DNA from: Isoetes taiwanensis
Taxonomy: Eukaryota > Streptophyta > Lycopodiopsida > Isoetales > Isoetaceae
Direction: 5' to 3'
Assembly: GCA_021234155.1 (NCBI GenBank)
Contig: JAJEKV010000027.1
Coordinates: 16,152,891 to 16,216,890 of the forward strand
DNA length: 64,000 nt
In this document: positions 31,531 through 43,200 of the stretch, one piece after another
Numbering within the stretch: the stretch's first letter is position 1
Layout of the letters: each line of letters begins with the position of its first letter
Translations under genes and position numbers: made by a program
The notes under the pieces: model-generated
What the model was told of the DNA's origin: nothing
The model's input: only the letters and a program-made list of their open reading frames with translations
Databases searched by the model: none

Positions 31531-33340
31531 AATTGACAACATAAAATTGAGCGTCAAGTAGAAACATTTCTTTCTATCCAACCACTTTGTAACAAAGATC
31601 AAAGCCAAAGTATCCAAATGGGACCAGTAAATTATTTGCATAAGCAACAGAATAGTAAGTATTTCAGACCTTTCCATAGAATAAGAAACAATTATTTTTA
31701 TCTCATGTCTTTTGCTATAGTAATCAATCTTCCTTATCTTTAGATAACTCAACCAGGCAGAACTCGTAAGGTGTCTTGTTCTGCAATTTCAACTTCAGAA
31801 ATGTAAGCATTGTGCTCAAATTTATTCATTTCAAGAAAGATAGAGAAGTAGAGAATACTTATCTCAATATTTAGAACCATATTTTAGCATGGTCTTGATC
31901 TGAAAAATAACATCGTACCATCCTATAAAAATCAAAGGAGGTGGAGTTCTGGTTAACTGCACCCAACCATGTCAAAGTTAGCAATAAACTTGGTAACTAG
32001 ACAAGGGATGACAGGTAAGCTATAGAACACCACGGCTTATCGCCCTTCACCTTATTCTCTTAGTAGAAATTGGTCAGATATAAGGAGTACCAATTTAGCA
32101 AAATGGAAAATGAAAAAAGTCAACAAATCAGTCATGAAATGTATTCTTTTAGCCTATCAGTTGGGGCAAGAACCAACAAATAAAGCCACTCGAATGCCGC
32201 TTATCTTGCTCATGCCACAAAGTGTGTAAGATTCCCAAATGCATAATGCATAATAACACATAAACATATAAGCATAATGTCGTGTAACAATAATCTGCAT
32301 ATTAAAACCTTTTGCATATCCTATACGCCAAGAAGACGTGTTTTGCTTCACCTACTTGTATATGTAATGGAAACTCATTTGAAAATCATTCTCCAAACAG
32401 AAACAATGCTCACACAGACCTGGATTGAAGCCTTTGATTTGCAATAGGTCGGTTGAAACATTTGTTGCAGAGAATGTGCACACATTTATATCGGCTTGGA
32501 TGCCATTAACCGTGTCATTGTTGCTCTCATGCAAAATATAGCATGCTGACCAAGATGAACAGATCATAACCTTTCTAGAATAACTACTCCATTGCCATAA
32601 GATGCATACAAACTGAATGAATCTGGTGCAGCAACCAAGTAGAACTGGCCCATGGCTATTAAGGCACATAGATGGATTTGCACATCAAAAGACTTCTACA
32701 ATAGAAGATGAAACTAGTAAAGCGGCTTAGATTCAAGAGTATTGGAAAGGCAGAAGCCTCTTTGAGCAGCAAATGGATAATCGGCAGCCATTTCACGCGC
32801 CGCAGGTCACAGCCTAATGCCAATCATGGAAAATATTCAAAAACCCTAAATGTTAGGGTTGCCATTTATACCTGTTATTGTCCATAAAAATATGTAGACG
32901 TGTTGCCATGTCTACTCCCCTTATCTCCATTTCAAATGCCAAAAGAAGACCATACTCGGCTCACCTCTTCAAACGTCAAGAGATGACCATATTTGGCTAT
33001 GTAAAATTTTTAGAAGCACCAAAAAGGTATTAAAAAGCCATGCAATCCAAGGACATGACAAGTGCACACATGCAAGAGTCATATTGGACTAGGAAAAAAT
33101 GTTTAAAGGTATCACATGCATTACCAAGTCATGCAAAACAAGGAAGTGACATGCAAACACATGTGTAGATTCAAAAAAGCACTTTCAAGCATAAAATAGT
33201 TATTATACAAAGGGCCTTACAAGATAGGGCCTTACAAGATAGACTTGCCTTTATATGGCCATCTTGGAATCTGTGAACACCAATACTAGCTTAGGCAATC
33301 CTAGCTTAGTTATACATGTTCAATATATGCAATAATAAAA
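31531..33340. other. unannotated; possible minus-strand coding fragment
   Basis: About 32695-32440 on the minus strand reads like coding sequence in two adjacent frames: CALIAMGQFYLVAAPDSF, YASYGNGVVILER, then after a one-base shift HESNNDTVNGIQADINVC and NVSTDLLQIKGF. An acceptor-like CTATTGTAG precedes it. A telo-box-like CCCTAAATGTTAGGG lies at about 32845-32860, upstream of a minus-strand ATG at 32791 (MAADYPFAAQRGF, 25 codons). I do not recognise the protein. Elsewhere nothing is identifiable. Confidence 0.25.
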
Positions 33341-33790
33341 AAAAAAAAAACCCGGACTTAACTAGTTCAGCCAACAGACCTACTAGCCACTCACACTACC
33401 TTAGTCAATCCTTCAGTAGTTTTATCGTTCCGTACAATAGCTGAGCCTACTATAGACGGTGCACTTTACTATGATCCTAGAAGTCTTTTGACTTAAATAA
33501 TCTACTGTCTCCAAACCTTTCAGTTCAGACAAATTCGAACACAAGTCATCTTTGATTGCTTAAGGACTATGTCTTATATGTTTGCACGTATGCACAACTC
33601 CTCATCTGTATGTAATCCTTAAACCTTTTGGAATTATCCTTAAATATCTGGTTTTTACTGTGTGTTCAACCATGTAAATACCTTAATCTTATTCTTCATG
33701 TTACCCAAATCCCTCCTAGATGGGAATAGTCAGAATTAACATTACTTTTAGCGTTTCATTCCTGCTTTTCTAGATTATTCACTAGGTCTC
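33341..33790. repeat. dispersed repeat, inverted copy
   Basis: An A run followed by CCCGGACTTAACTAGTTCAG... is the reverse complement of 16516-16960 over about 450 bp with only scattered differences. A third, much more diverged copy in this orientation starts at 35331 (A run then CCAGACAGCACTAGCC) and runs to about 35450. Confidence 0.85.
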
Positions 33791-34190
33791 TAGGAAACAA
33801 TCATGTGAAGACCCTAGTTACCAGTTGCCATTTCAACGATGAAGCATTACCCAGAAGGCATCTTGATGGAGACACAGTCGGAGAAAGCATCGGAACCTTT
33901 GTTGCACGGCCAGTAATTCGTTTAAAAAAGTTGAGTTCCATTTTTTCGGAAAAAATAGAGAAAGATGCATCAGAAGAAGTAGATTGAGTACATATACTAA
34001 GATGCTCGATTCTGTCATATGTATGAAATTAATACGTTTGCAGACCAGACCATTCATTCAAAATTTCAAAACTATAAGGCCTGCAGATCAGACCATTCAG
34101 GAATTTAAAAAACATTAGACACTTTTTACATGTTTTTTAATTAGATCTGCGTGTTATTCCTCAGTAGTATCAAATGCTGGCACAATACTA
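33791..34190. other. no recognisable gene
   Basis: A 60-codon plus ORF at 33805-33987 has no motif I recognise; nothing else is seen. Confidence 0.35.
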
Positions 34191-34622
34191 TCAGATGCTG
34201 GCACGGGTTGTAAAAAGAGAAGCTAGCACACAAGAATCTGGCAAATTAGATGGTGCAGCTATTGGGCTATTACCCAAAATGGCTTCAAGCTCTACAATTC
34301 TCATTCTCAGCTGAGCATTCTCTATTTCAAGCCCCTCCAGAGCACGACATAACTCCTCATTGAATAAGCCTATGGTTGTAGCCATCCCCGAACACATCTC
34401 ACCAAGAACGGTCATATAATGGCAGTAAATATCAAGACCTTCATGAAACTGTAAGATTGGTATAGGCCCTGGCATGAAATGTCTTTCTGGCACAGGAGGA
34501 ACTTCAGTTGAATACGCGCTAGGCGTGTGTTCAAACTACTCAACCTCAGGGTCATTAGAGTTGATGCTAGGCGTGGGAGGTGGGGGCGCCTCCTCCACCC
34601 CCTCGATCATGAGTCCAGGCAT
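34191..34622 (-). pseudogene. hypothetical protein fragment with coiled coil
   Basis: A minus-strand frame from about 34622 starts MPGLMIEGVEEAPPPPTPS, meets one in-frame TAG after NDPEVE, and resumes FEHTPSAYSTEVPPVPERH. It then has a helical region with a short coiled coil (ALEGLEIENAQLRMRIVELEAIL). The Pro-rich head and coiled-coil tail resemble plant gag-like or hypothetical proteins, but I cannot name a family. An A-run of about 38 (34652-34690) lies just upstream on this strand as a T run. Confidence 0.35.
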
Positions 34623-34651
34623 TACTGAACGGAAGAGATAATTAATGATCT

Positions 34652-34652
34652 A

Positions 34653-34690
<38 letters not shown>
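34652..34690. repeat. poly(A) tract
   Basis: About 38 consecutive A residues after GATCTAC. It may be the tail of an unrecognised retroposed sequence to its left, or a simple repeat. Confidence 0.85.
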
Positions 34691-34692
<2 letters not shown>

Positions 34693-36099
34693 CAACAGAA
34701 GCAGATTTGAACTGGAAGTTGAATGCACTTTATGCCCATTCGCTAATTCGCGATTGGCGTGTAGGAGATTAATATTAAGAAGACTTTCCATTGTACCCAA
34801 TTGGGCTAATTTAAAGTTTAAACTCTTTGAATGCATTAATAGAACTAGCAGAACTCTTTGTTGTAAGAGATTAATATTAAGACAAGAAAGCTAGTTATTG
34901 TATGCAATTCACGCCAGGCATGAATTGGACTATTTTGCAATTTAAACATTTTGCACACAAACTTAATTCGCGCCTGGCGTGATTTCAAAACTAAGGTTGA
35001 GCTCTCTCAAAACTAAGATTGAAAGAGCGAGAATTCAAAACAGTTTCTGAAGAAATTAAAGTACAGCATTAAAGTGAGAGTAGAAACAAATTACAGAAAG
35101 TGCGACTAGAAACAAATTACAGGAATTAATTCTTTATATTATCAGAAAAATATATTAAATAAGGAGGGCCTTTTATTAGAGTTGCCCAGCTCTTTTATTC
35201 AGAATAACAAAAGTTCAAGGCAGTTTGAGGAGATGCCTAGCTCCATTCAAAATCTTAAGGTGAGGCCTTTTGGAGATGCCCATCTAGCTTTCATGAACAA
35301 AAAATTAAATAAAATAAAATAAAAAAAAAAAACCAGACAGCACTAGCCTTGACAAAAGCCATACTAGCCACTTCTACATACCTCGGTCAATCCCTTGGTA
35401 TGGTTATCTATCCGTACATAAAACCATTTAGGTCAAAGACGGCACATCCAATCCTTGAGCACACAGGAGAATTAACAAGATAAACTTTTATACAGATCCC
35501 TAGAAAAACAGGGACATACAGATCAAAGAGTAGATGAACTTACATGAAGGCGCTCGACATCGCTCAGGCGCAGGCTTCTTCCCAATTCTTCTGAGTTCTT
35601 CCCAGTTCTTTCGAGTTCTTCGAATGGCAAAAAAGGCTGACGGTAAGATTAGGTGGCAGTTTCAAATTATCCGTTAATTGTACTGCTTTTTTAGCGGCTG
35701 AGTAAAATCTAATTTTGGATTTCATAATACGGCGGCCGTTGAACCATTAATTGCTGGTACAATCGCGTGCCAGGCTATGAATTCTTGCGAGCCTAACGAG
35801 GCAGTTCCCTTCTCCTCTACCTCAGTGGAGGCGACTTCTCAACCTCTCCTTCTCTATCTTGCTCAGGTTCCAAGTCTTCAGATTCTTGAGTTCACGACTG
35901 GCAGTTCTTGATCAACTAGCTCTTGAAATTTTGAACTGCCCTCATTTGTTAATTAGTCTGTCACCGGGCTTTTAGTTAGCTAGAGTACAGATTGCACCTC
36001 ATCTATTGTTCGTGCAGGAAAGGGACAAGGAAGTGCAGTAGGAGATGGTGGATAAGGAGTAATTATGCCAAGAACAAAGGGCGCCACCGTTTAGTAAAG
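34691..36099. other. no recognisable gene; third copy of dispersed repeat
   Basis: Contains GCGCCTGGCGTGA/ACGCCAGGCATGA-type words at 34905-34985, the diverged third copy of the dispersed repeat (35331-35450), and TTCTTCCCAGTTCTTTCGAG-type short repeats at 35575-35625. No coding signal was recognised. Confidence 0.4.
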
Positions 36100-37528
36100 A
36101 AAATATGGTCAAGGTAAAGTTGCCTCTATGTGAGGTAGCGGAGGAGGGAAATGCCTCACTAGGCTCACCAGGGGCAGGTGGTCTGGGTATGATGGACTTC
36201 TTACTGCAGAGCAAAGTGCTTATTTCAAAGTTCATTTGGAGACTCCTGAATGGTGAGGATGACTCTCATGGTTCACGCCTTCTTAGACAAGCTCTTGGTC
36301 ACTGTATCCCTCTAGGCAAGAAGGCTATCAAACCAGTCCTACCTTGGGCTTTATTTCAGATTCTGCAGCCTTTTCCAAGTGCTTCTCCATTTTTGCGTGG
36401 CTTGTTGGCAGTATGAGAGGCAGTCAGACATCTTTTCTGGCCACGCCCCTCTATCCACACCCTCTTGGAGACTCCATGGGGGTGGGCACCACTGCCTCCA
36501 GATCCCTCAGCACCTCCATTGGCAGCCTCAGTTCATCCCCTTACACAGAGACGATGGGTTCTTGCAGGTGTTGTGTCTATTCAAGCATGGTATGAGGAGG
36601 GTAAGCCCTCTTGTCTTGGCTGAATTTCAGGGCAAAGTTCCCCTCTCTCGTTGGGATGTATCTCTATGGGAGAAGGTCGTGAGAAAATTTGCCTCTTATG
36701 GTGCAAGTTGGTGTTCTTTGAAAGGGTGCCATGGGACCGCTGTCATGAAAATATTCACAAAGGCAAGCAATTTGTCGATCATTATATCGCCTTCTTTTAG
36801 CACCACAACCCCTCCGGTTGCCGGATGGGTGGCACCTACATGTTCCACCGACCCACTTTGCGCCGTACATGGCGATGGCTTTGGGATAGGTTGATCCACC
36901 CTAAAGTCTCTCATCTTGTGGTGGCGGGTTATCCACAGTGCACGAGGGTTAGTGCCTTTCGACATCGCTATGATCCTCGTGATATTTGCGGTATGCCCGC
37001 TCGTCTTTTCGGACGTTGAGACTCTGAGCGTTGTCTCTTTCATTGTCCCGAGGTTCAACCCGGCGTGGTCGGCTACAAGGTTTGTTTAACGGTACATTGG
37101 ACCTGCCGATGCATCCTTTTGGCGTCCTATCCCAACGCATGGCCTCCAGCTAAACAAAGGGCATTTTATCTTGGTTCCGGTTGGCTCCTATGGTCGATAT
37201 GGGAGCGTTGCAGACACCACATCTTTCAGGGCATTTATTCATCTGCACACAGTGTTATTACGGTGGCCCAGAAAAAGATATTGATAGCCTAGGAGTGTTC
37301 CTCCCTTAGACTCAGAACTGGTGGAACGCATCTGGATTCAGTATCTTCGAATTGATTCTTATCATTAGTCTCCTATTCTGGAGTAAGTACATTGTGCTCC
37401 AGGCTCGTGCTTCTGTGGCATCTTTGTGTGCTTACACAGTTAGATGAGACATGTAAATTTTGTACTTTTTCTCTGATTAATAAACTTTTTGGCTTTCGTC
37501 CTTCAAAAAAAAAAAAAAAAAAAAAAAA
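36100..37528 (+). pseudogene. LINE 3' end: post-RT domain, zinc finger, poly(A)
   Basis: Frames beginning near 36105 contain GGLGMMDFLLQSKVLISKFIWRLLN, the block downstream of LINE RT. Further on, in shifted frames, TWRWLWDRLIHPKVSHLVV, then FRHRYDP-DICGM and CLFHCPEV form the C-terminal zf-RVT domain. Coding ends with VITVAQKKILIA at about 37290. A 3' UTR with an AATAAACTTTTTGG signal near 37478 ends in an A tract at 37506-37528. The 5' half is absent, the standard result of incomplete reverse transcription. Several frameshifts make it a dead copy. It is a different LINE lineage or copy from that at 19.6-31.5 kb. Confidence 0.75.
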
Positions 37529-38398
37529 GAATTCATAGCCAGGATGGAGATTATAAAATAGGCCATATAACAAGGTGCACCACAAACAGAAGAACATCAA
37601 GAAGCTTAGTCTGCTGAAGTGCGATCTGACCCTTGAGACTTCCTTGTTATCTATTCAAGTATTTAGTGAAAGAAATTTCTTGAAAATGTATATTATGTTA
37701 AAATGTTTTATGCCACTTTTGTATGTGAACGTTCGCCAATCATGTAATTGGAATACAAGTTTCACAGTTTAATGTTATTATATATTTAATTTTGTTATAC
37801 TAATTACGCTCTATTCTAGACATTAGCTAGTATTTAGGATACATATGGACTTCCAGCAAGTCCATGTATAATAAAATGTGCTTAATTGATTAAATGTCCA
37901 TGAGCATAAAATATGAGAAAGGTTTATATGTCCTCTTTAAATAAGCCTGTTGACGAAATGTCAAAGAAAAACTCCTATAAGTATATAAGTATTATCTGAT
38001 CTGACTATATATATTCTTATCACATACCTTATCACATACGTTATTATTATTTTTTTTTTTTTATGCCAAACCATTGAATTATAGACCATTGAATTTATTA
38101 AATACAAATAAATACACAAAGACGTGCAAATACGAGCAATTCCGTGCAAATAAAGCTTCAACCTCAGAAATGCCGCTGAAGCAAAGCTATACAGCCTTCT
38201 ATCCGAGCCCACTGCCGCTGTAAGCGCGCTGCCGCCGCACAGTACGTGGCTCGAAAATGGACGAAATGTAACTTAAGAAGGAGTAGCTCAGTGAAAAGGG
38301 ATGGAGGAAAAGTAAGTACGGTTCTGTATAGCCGTTTATGAAAACTTCAATCCCAGAGCACTTTGTAGAATTGACCTTATGATTCCGGCATTGCAGAA
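37529..38398. other. no recognisable gene
   Basis: AT-rich flank with a T14 run near 38050. The long minus ORF overlapping 38199-38669 is mostly produced by the MITE below. Confidence 0.4.
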
Positions 38399-38611
38399 TA
38401 AGGCTACGTTCCCATGGAAACAACCGGACTTCGAAATTTCTTGTCAAGGTGAAGTCCAGCCAGTTCCCATGTTCAGATTTAACTTCAAAATTTGAGGTCA
38501 ACTTCAAAGGCTGGCTTCGATTTTTCAGAAATGGAGGGGGATTTCTGAACTCTCCGGTTACTTGCCTTTGAATCTTGAGTCCGGTCAGAGGCGCATGGGA
38601 ACGTAGCCTAA
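38399..38611. mobile_element. Tourist-type MITE (PIF/Harbinger), 207 bp
   Basis: Perfect terminal inverted repeats GGCTACGTTCCCATG / CATGGGAACGTAGCC bound 38402-38608, and the 3-bp duplication TAA lies on each side (38399-38401 and 38609-38611). Both features define Tourist elements. It encodes nothing and would need a Harbinger transposase in trans. Confidence 0.85.
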
Positions 38612-39479
38612 GGCCTTCTCTGGTGAACCTCTGAGTTGTCTTGCCCCAGAGCAAATAGAGTTCTTCCATACAGAAATCGTCCCCCTTTCTATCGTCGCCG
38701 TTCCTAAATTCCTCCTTGGAACGGTCCCCTAGTCAAAACAAGTTAGGGCGGCCAAGCTAGCTTGAAGTTTCTGACACTAAGGGTGTTCGTATTCTCCAGT
38801 TTCTCTGTGAACAAATGTTTTTTCCATAATTTGATGTGGCGGTGCCTCATAACTTGATGTGGCCTATTTAGACGGACTGGGAAGCTTCAAGCAGCATCGA
38901 AGGAGCAAAAACCGTCAGCGATTCCCCAATCGCTTTATAAACCAGGTAAATTTTTTTGTTTCGTTTTGATAATTTGATTTCGGACTCATAATGTGCAAGT
39001 ATAATGGCTCAAAATTTCTGTAAATCTGGGTAGAAATAGAACTGTATGTACTGGAATATAGTTTAACTCTAGTTTCATTTAGCTGCAAATGTTAAATTTC
39101 CCAAGGGGAATGTCCTTTAAAACTTTGTTTCCCGGTGCAGATGCATGAAAAAGATGTTGCGTATTCAATTTGTGTTGCATGTTGTATTTATTCATCTTCA
39201 TCATTTTAATTTTGTGATTGTTGTGTGTGATGCAGCAAGATGTTAACACCTAGAACACAAATAAGTTGTTTTGCATTATGCATGTTGCGTTCTTTGTTTG
39301 CCAGTAGTTAGGATTTACAGTTTGGCATCAATGGATTTGAAATGCATTCTATGGGCGAGGATCCTCATCCGCTGTTGATATGATGCCAGCTACTTAGTCT
39401 GAATCTCTTGGCCTGTGATACAAATGTGGGATTGTAAGTTGAGTTGTTGCATTTTGTCGGGGATTAAAGTTTTTGGTTT
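38612..39479. other. possible 5' region of a host gene
   Basis: A candidate leader exon ends ATAAACCAG|GTAAAT near 38943, and acceptor-like TGTGTGATGCAG occurs near 39236. No clear coding exon is recognised. Confidence 0.25.
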
Positions 39480-39766
39480 AGCTTATTGGTGTTGCAGCCT
39501 GGTAACCCAGTTGGTATGGTCTTGAAAGTCAGTTGTATTGGAAGCCCTTTTACCTGAAGCCTATTTACTGTGCATGTCATAACCCATCTAGTTTAGACCT
39601 GTTCGTGAATAACGAGCTCCGGCCTGCACCGGCAGTAAGGAATCAGTTAGGGCATACATTGCTCTCATCTCTGAAATATAATCACAAAGTAGACCACAGA
39701 GACTCAGCTTATAGGCCAACTCAAGGATATGCTTTTTCGTCAACAAGACAATTTGCTTCTCTAGGC
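39480..39766 (+). pseudogene. possible host exon interrupted by Copia-B
   Basis: After an acceptor-like GGTGTTGCAG (39497), a frame open from 39506 reads to the insertion point (KPIYCACHNPSSLDLF, NELRPAPAVRNQLGH, RPTQGYAFSSTRQFASLG). Across the target duplication it stays open for 16 more codons to a TGA at about 44920. I do not recognise the protein and there is no ATG in frame, so a real gene is uncertain. Confidence 0.25.
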
Positions 39767-39957
39767 TGTGAAGAAAATACTTGACAGATCAGCATCTTCT
39801 GTGGCATCCACATCAGCCCCAAAGGGCACGCCTGTTAGTTACGGCCATAAGCCATAACGGAGCATTCTAATTCTAATTCTGTTTTTTGCTGTAAGAGCTA
39901 CGGCAGGGGCTATTCCTGTCCAAATAAATCCATCTACATATTCCCCATAATTCTTTA
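39767..39957 (+). repeat. Copia-B 5' LTR (191 bp)
   Basis: Ends directly at the primer-binding site TGGTATCAGAGC (39958-39969). Unusually short compared with the other copia LTRs here (about 715 bp). Confidence 0.9.
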
Positions 39958-40212
39958 TGGTATCAGAGCAGGAAAGCGATGGGAAAGAGAGTGCAGCGGC
40001 AGAAGAATTTGCTTAAATCACTCAGAATTCAACGTGTGATAGCCAGAGTGAATCACAGAATTGCACAACGGAAATTGAAGCAGAAACAAAGCATCAGAAA
40101 CGTCCGCAAATCTGTATTCCAGAGACTAACATTCCGGTGAGAGAAGGAACATGTATTTGTTCCAAGTTTCATAGCAAATCCATTAATTCAGGGTTCATTC
40201 CAAAGAATTAGG

Positions 40213-43200
40213 ATGGAGATAGTTCCTGGAGGAAAATATGTACTGGAAAAATTCAACGGAAGAAATTTTCATACCTGGCAAGTCAAAATTAAGTTCCACT
40301 TGATTGAGAAGGGTTTATTTAGAGTTGTTGATGACACAGAGAAGAAACCGTCTGATGCAACAGAGTTAGCAAAGTGGAAGGTGAAGGATAGGAAGGCTAT
40401 GGCAATGATTGGTCTCGGCTTAGGAGACGCCCACATTCATCATGTGAATTTCTCAAAGTCTGCAAGGGAAGTTTGGGAAGCCTTAGAGAAGATATTTGGT
40501 GCACAGGCCAAACATTCTAAGGTTCTTCTGAAGAGGCAGCTCTTTGAATTGCGCATGGAGGAAGGAGGCAGTCTTGCAGAACATATAAGCCAGTTAAGAT
40601 CAATACTCAATCAGTTGGCAGGGATCAAAGCAGATGTAACAGATGATGATGCCAAGGCAGTGCTTTTCCATTGTCTTCCACAGTCATATTCCCATGTAGT
40701 CACCACTTTGCAGATAGTAGAAGGATTGTCACTTGAACAGGTTATAGCATCTTTGCTAGAACAAGAGCGCCAGATGAAAGAAGGAGATCAGTCCTCAGTG
40801 GCCATGTTCATGAATAAGAAGCCTTCAAATTGGAAGAAAACATTTGAGAATGCCGGTATGAAGAATGGTAAAAAGGAAGCTGGAAGCAGTGGCAGCAATG
40901 CCAAAGACACTAGAGCATCATTGAATGGCAGGTTTGCAAAGAAGCCCGCATCCTCAAGTAAAAGGAAAGGAGTTTGTAATTATTGCAAAAAGCCTGGATA
41001 TTATGCGCGTGAATGCCCAATTCGCATGGAGAAGGGAAAAGACAAGGCATTCCGGACAGATCTTGAGGATGAGAAGGGCTTCATGGCTCAAGTAGAAGAA
41101 AAACCTGCTGAGGATCAGATTATATGGATTGACTCTGGAGCCACTCAACATATGTGCCCAAAGGAGGATTACTTTCAGGACTTGCAGCCAGTGCATGGAA
41201 CAAGGAAAGTAATGATGGGAGATGACTTTGGGCATGTCATTGTAGGAATGGGCAGCATCAAAATTGCCTTAAACAGTGGGCTCACACGCATAGTTCGAAG
41301 AGTGTTATATGTACCAGGCATCACCAAAACGCTGTTATCAGTAGGAGCATTGGCTGATCTAGGGTATACAGTTTGGTTTCAGAAAAAAGGATGCCATGTA
41401 ACTTCAAGAGATCAATAAACAATTGCCTTGGGAGTGAGATATGCTTCATTATACAAGCTAGATGCTCAAGTGATCAAGAAAGAGCCCGTTGGAGTCAATG
41501 TCATGATTGCTCAAGGAGAAAATGCTCAGCTTGATTTGTGGCACAAGAGACTTGGTCATTTCAATCATCAAGCGATTATTGAGATGCACAGGAGATCATT
41601 AGTGGATGGCCTCAAGCTATCTAGCTATGAAATGTCCAAGTTGTGTGATGCATGTGTACTTGGCAAGCAACATCGAAGGCCCTTTCCCAAAAAACAAACT
41701 GTGCGAGCTGCTGGAGTACTCGACTTGGTGCACAGCGACATATGTGGACCAATGTCAGTGGAGACCTTTGCGCATAAGAGGTACTTCATTACCTTCATTG
41801 ATGATTACTCTAGGAAGGTAACAATTTATTTGCTTGCACGGAAGTCCGAAGCACTCCGCATGTTTAAAATTTATCATGCTAGAGTAAGAGTAGAGACGGG
41901 CCACTATCTTAAAATTCTCAGAAGTGATGGAGGGTCAAAGCATGGAGGTGGGGGACACTTTTTGTGTCAGCGACACATGGTGCTTAGGGGGTGCTTTCCG
42001 GAGCTATTTTCTTTGTATTTTTAAAAAATATTTTTCTTTTATTTTTTTTGATATTTTTCCCTGAAACGCATTCATATTACGCTTTGGAATACAAAATTTC
42101 AGCTTCATCGGAGTTATAGAAAAAAAGATAAAAATAAGTAAAATTTCCCGCATTAGGTGCTTAGGGGATGCTTGGCTGGCGCAAAAATGCCCCCCAGCTC
42201 CATGCTTTGACCCTGGAGGAGGGGAATATGCATCTCATGCTTTTAATGCATATTGCCAAGAGCATGGGATGCAGCAACAGTTCACCACTCCCTACACGCC
42301 CCAGCAGAATGGCCTTGCAGAGCGTATGAATAGGACGCTTGTGGAAGCAGCCCGATCTATGATGGCATATGCTGGAGTTCCAAAATGTTTTGGGGAGAAG
42401 CTCTGCTTGCTGCAACATACATTAAAAACAGGGTGCTCGCCTCTATTCATGGGAAGACTCCTGAAGAGATGTGGACAGGAACCAAGCCATCCGTGAGTGA
42501 CATGAAGACCTTTGGCTGCGTAGTATATGTTCATGTTCCGGATGAGGGATGAGGTGCGTAGAAAACTTGATTTTAAATCCAAAGTTTGCATCTTCTTGGG
42601 GTTCACAGAGGGAGTGCAAGGCTACAAGGTGTACTCCATTGAAGACCGCAGAATCACACATAGTCGGGAAGTGGTATTCCGAGAGCATTTGCTTTACAAA
42701 GATCTTTGTCAAGCTGGTGTAATTCCGCGCATTTTCAGAAATGATGTGGTTCTTTTCGATGATGAAGACAATGCTAGTGATGAGGATCTTCCTTTGCTGC
42801 AGGAGCTTGAAGATGGTCCTTTTAATGTGCAGCAGCATGGTTCCATACTAGATCCCACTGGCATAGCCTCATCTTCATCAACGGGGCAGCAAATTGATGA
42901 GAGCATTCGTGGGCCAGTAGGAGCACCAAGCTTTCCAATAGGGACATACAGATATGGGGGAGGTTTGCGCATTGGTAATGTGTTGACCAGATCTGGCCGA
43001 GTGAGCAGACCGTCCGCTAAATCACAAGAGGCAGCTGCTCAAGCCATGCCCAAGTGCCGCAGTATGTTTATGGCACGTATTCCTTCCATAGTAGATGAAC
43101 CTGGAACATTTGGTGCAGCAATGAAGAGTTTAAATGCACGAGAATGGAAGGCTGCCATGGATGCGGAATTTCATTCACTTCAGCAGAATGGCACATGGAC

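Noticed and set aside
35770-37545. GCTATGAATTC at 35776 and GAATTCATAGCC after the LINE poly(A) as a target duplication
   Set aside because: They are inverted, not direct, so they cannot be a LINE target-site duplication.
38199-38669. 156-codon minus ORF
   Set aside because: Most of it is the Tourist MITE read through both inverted repeats; chance openness.
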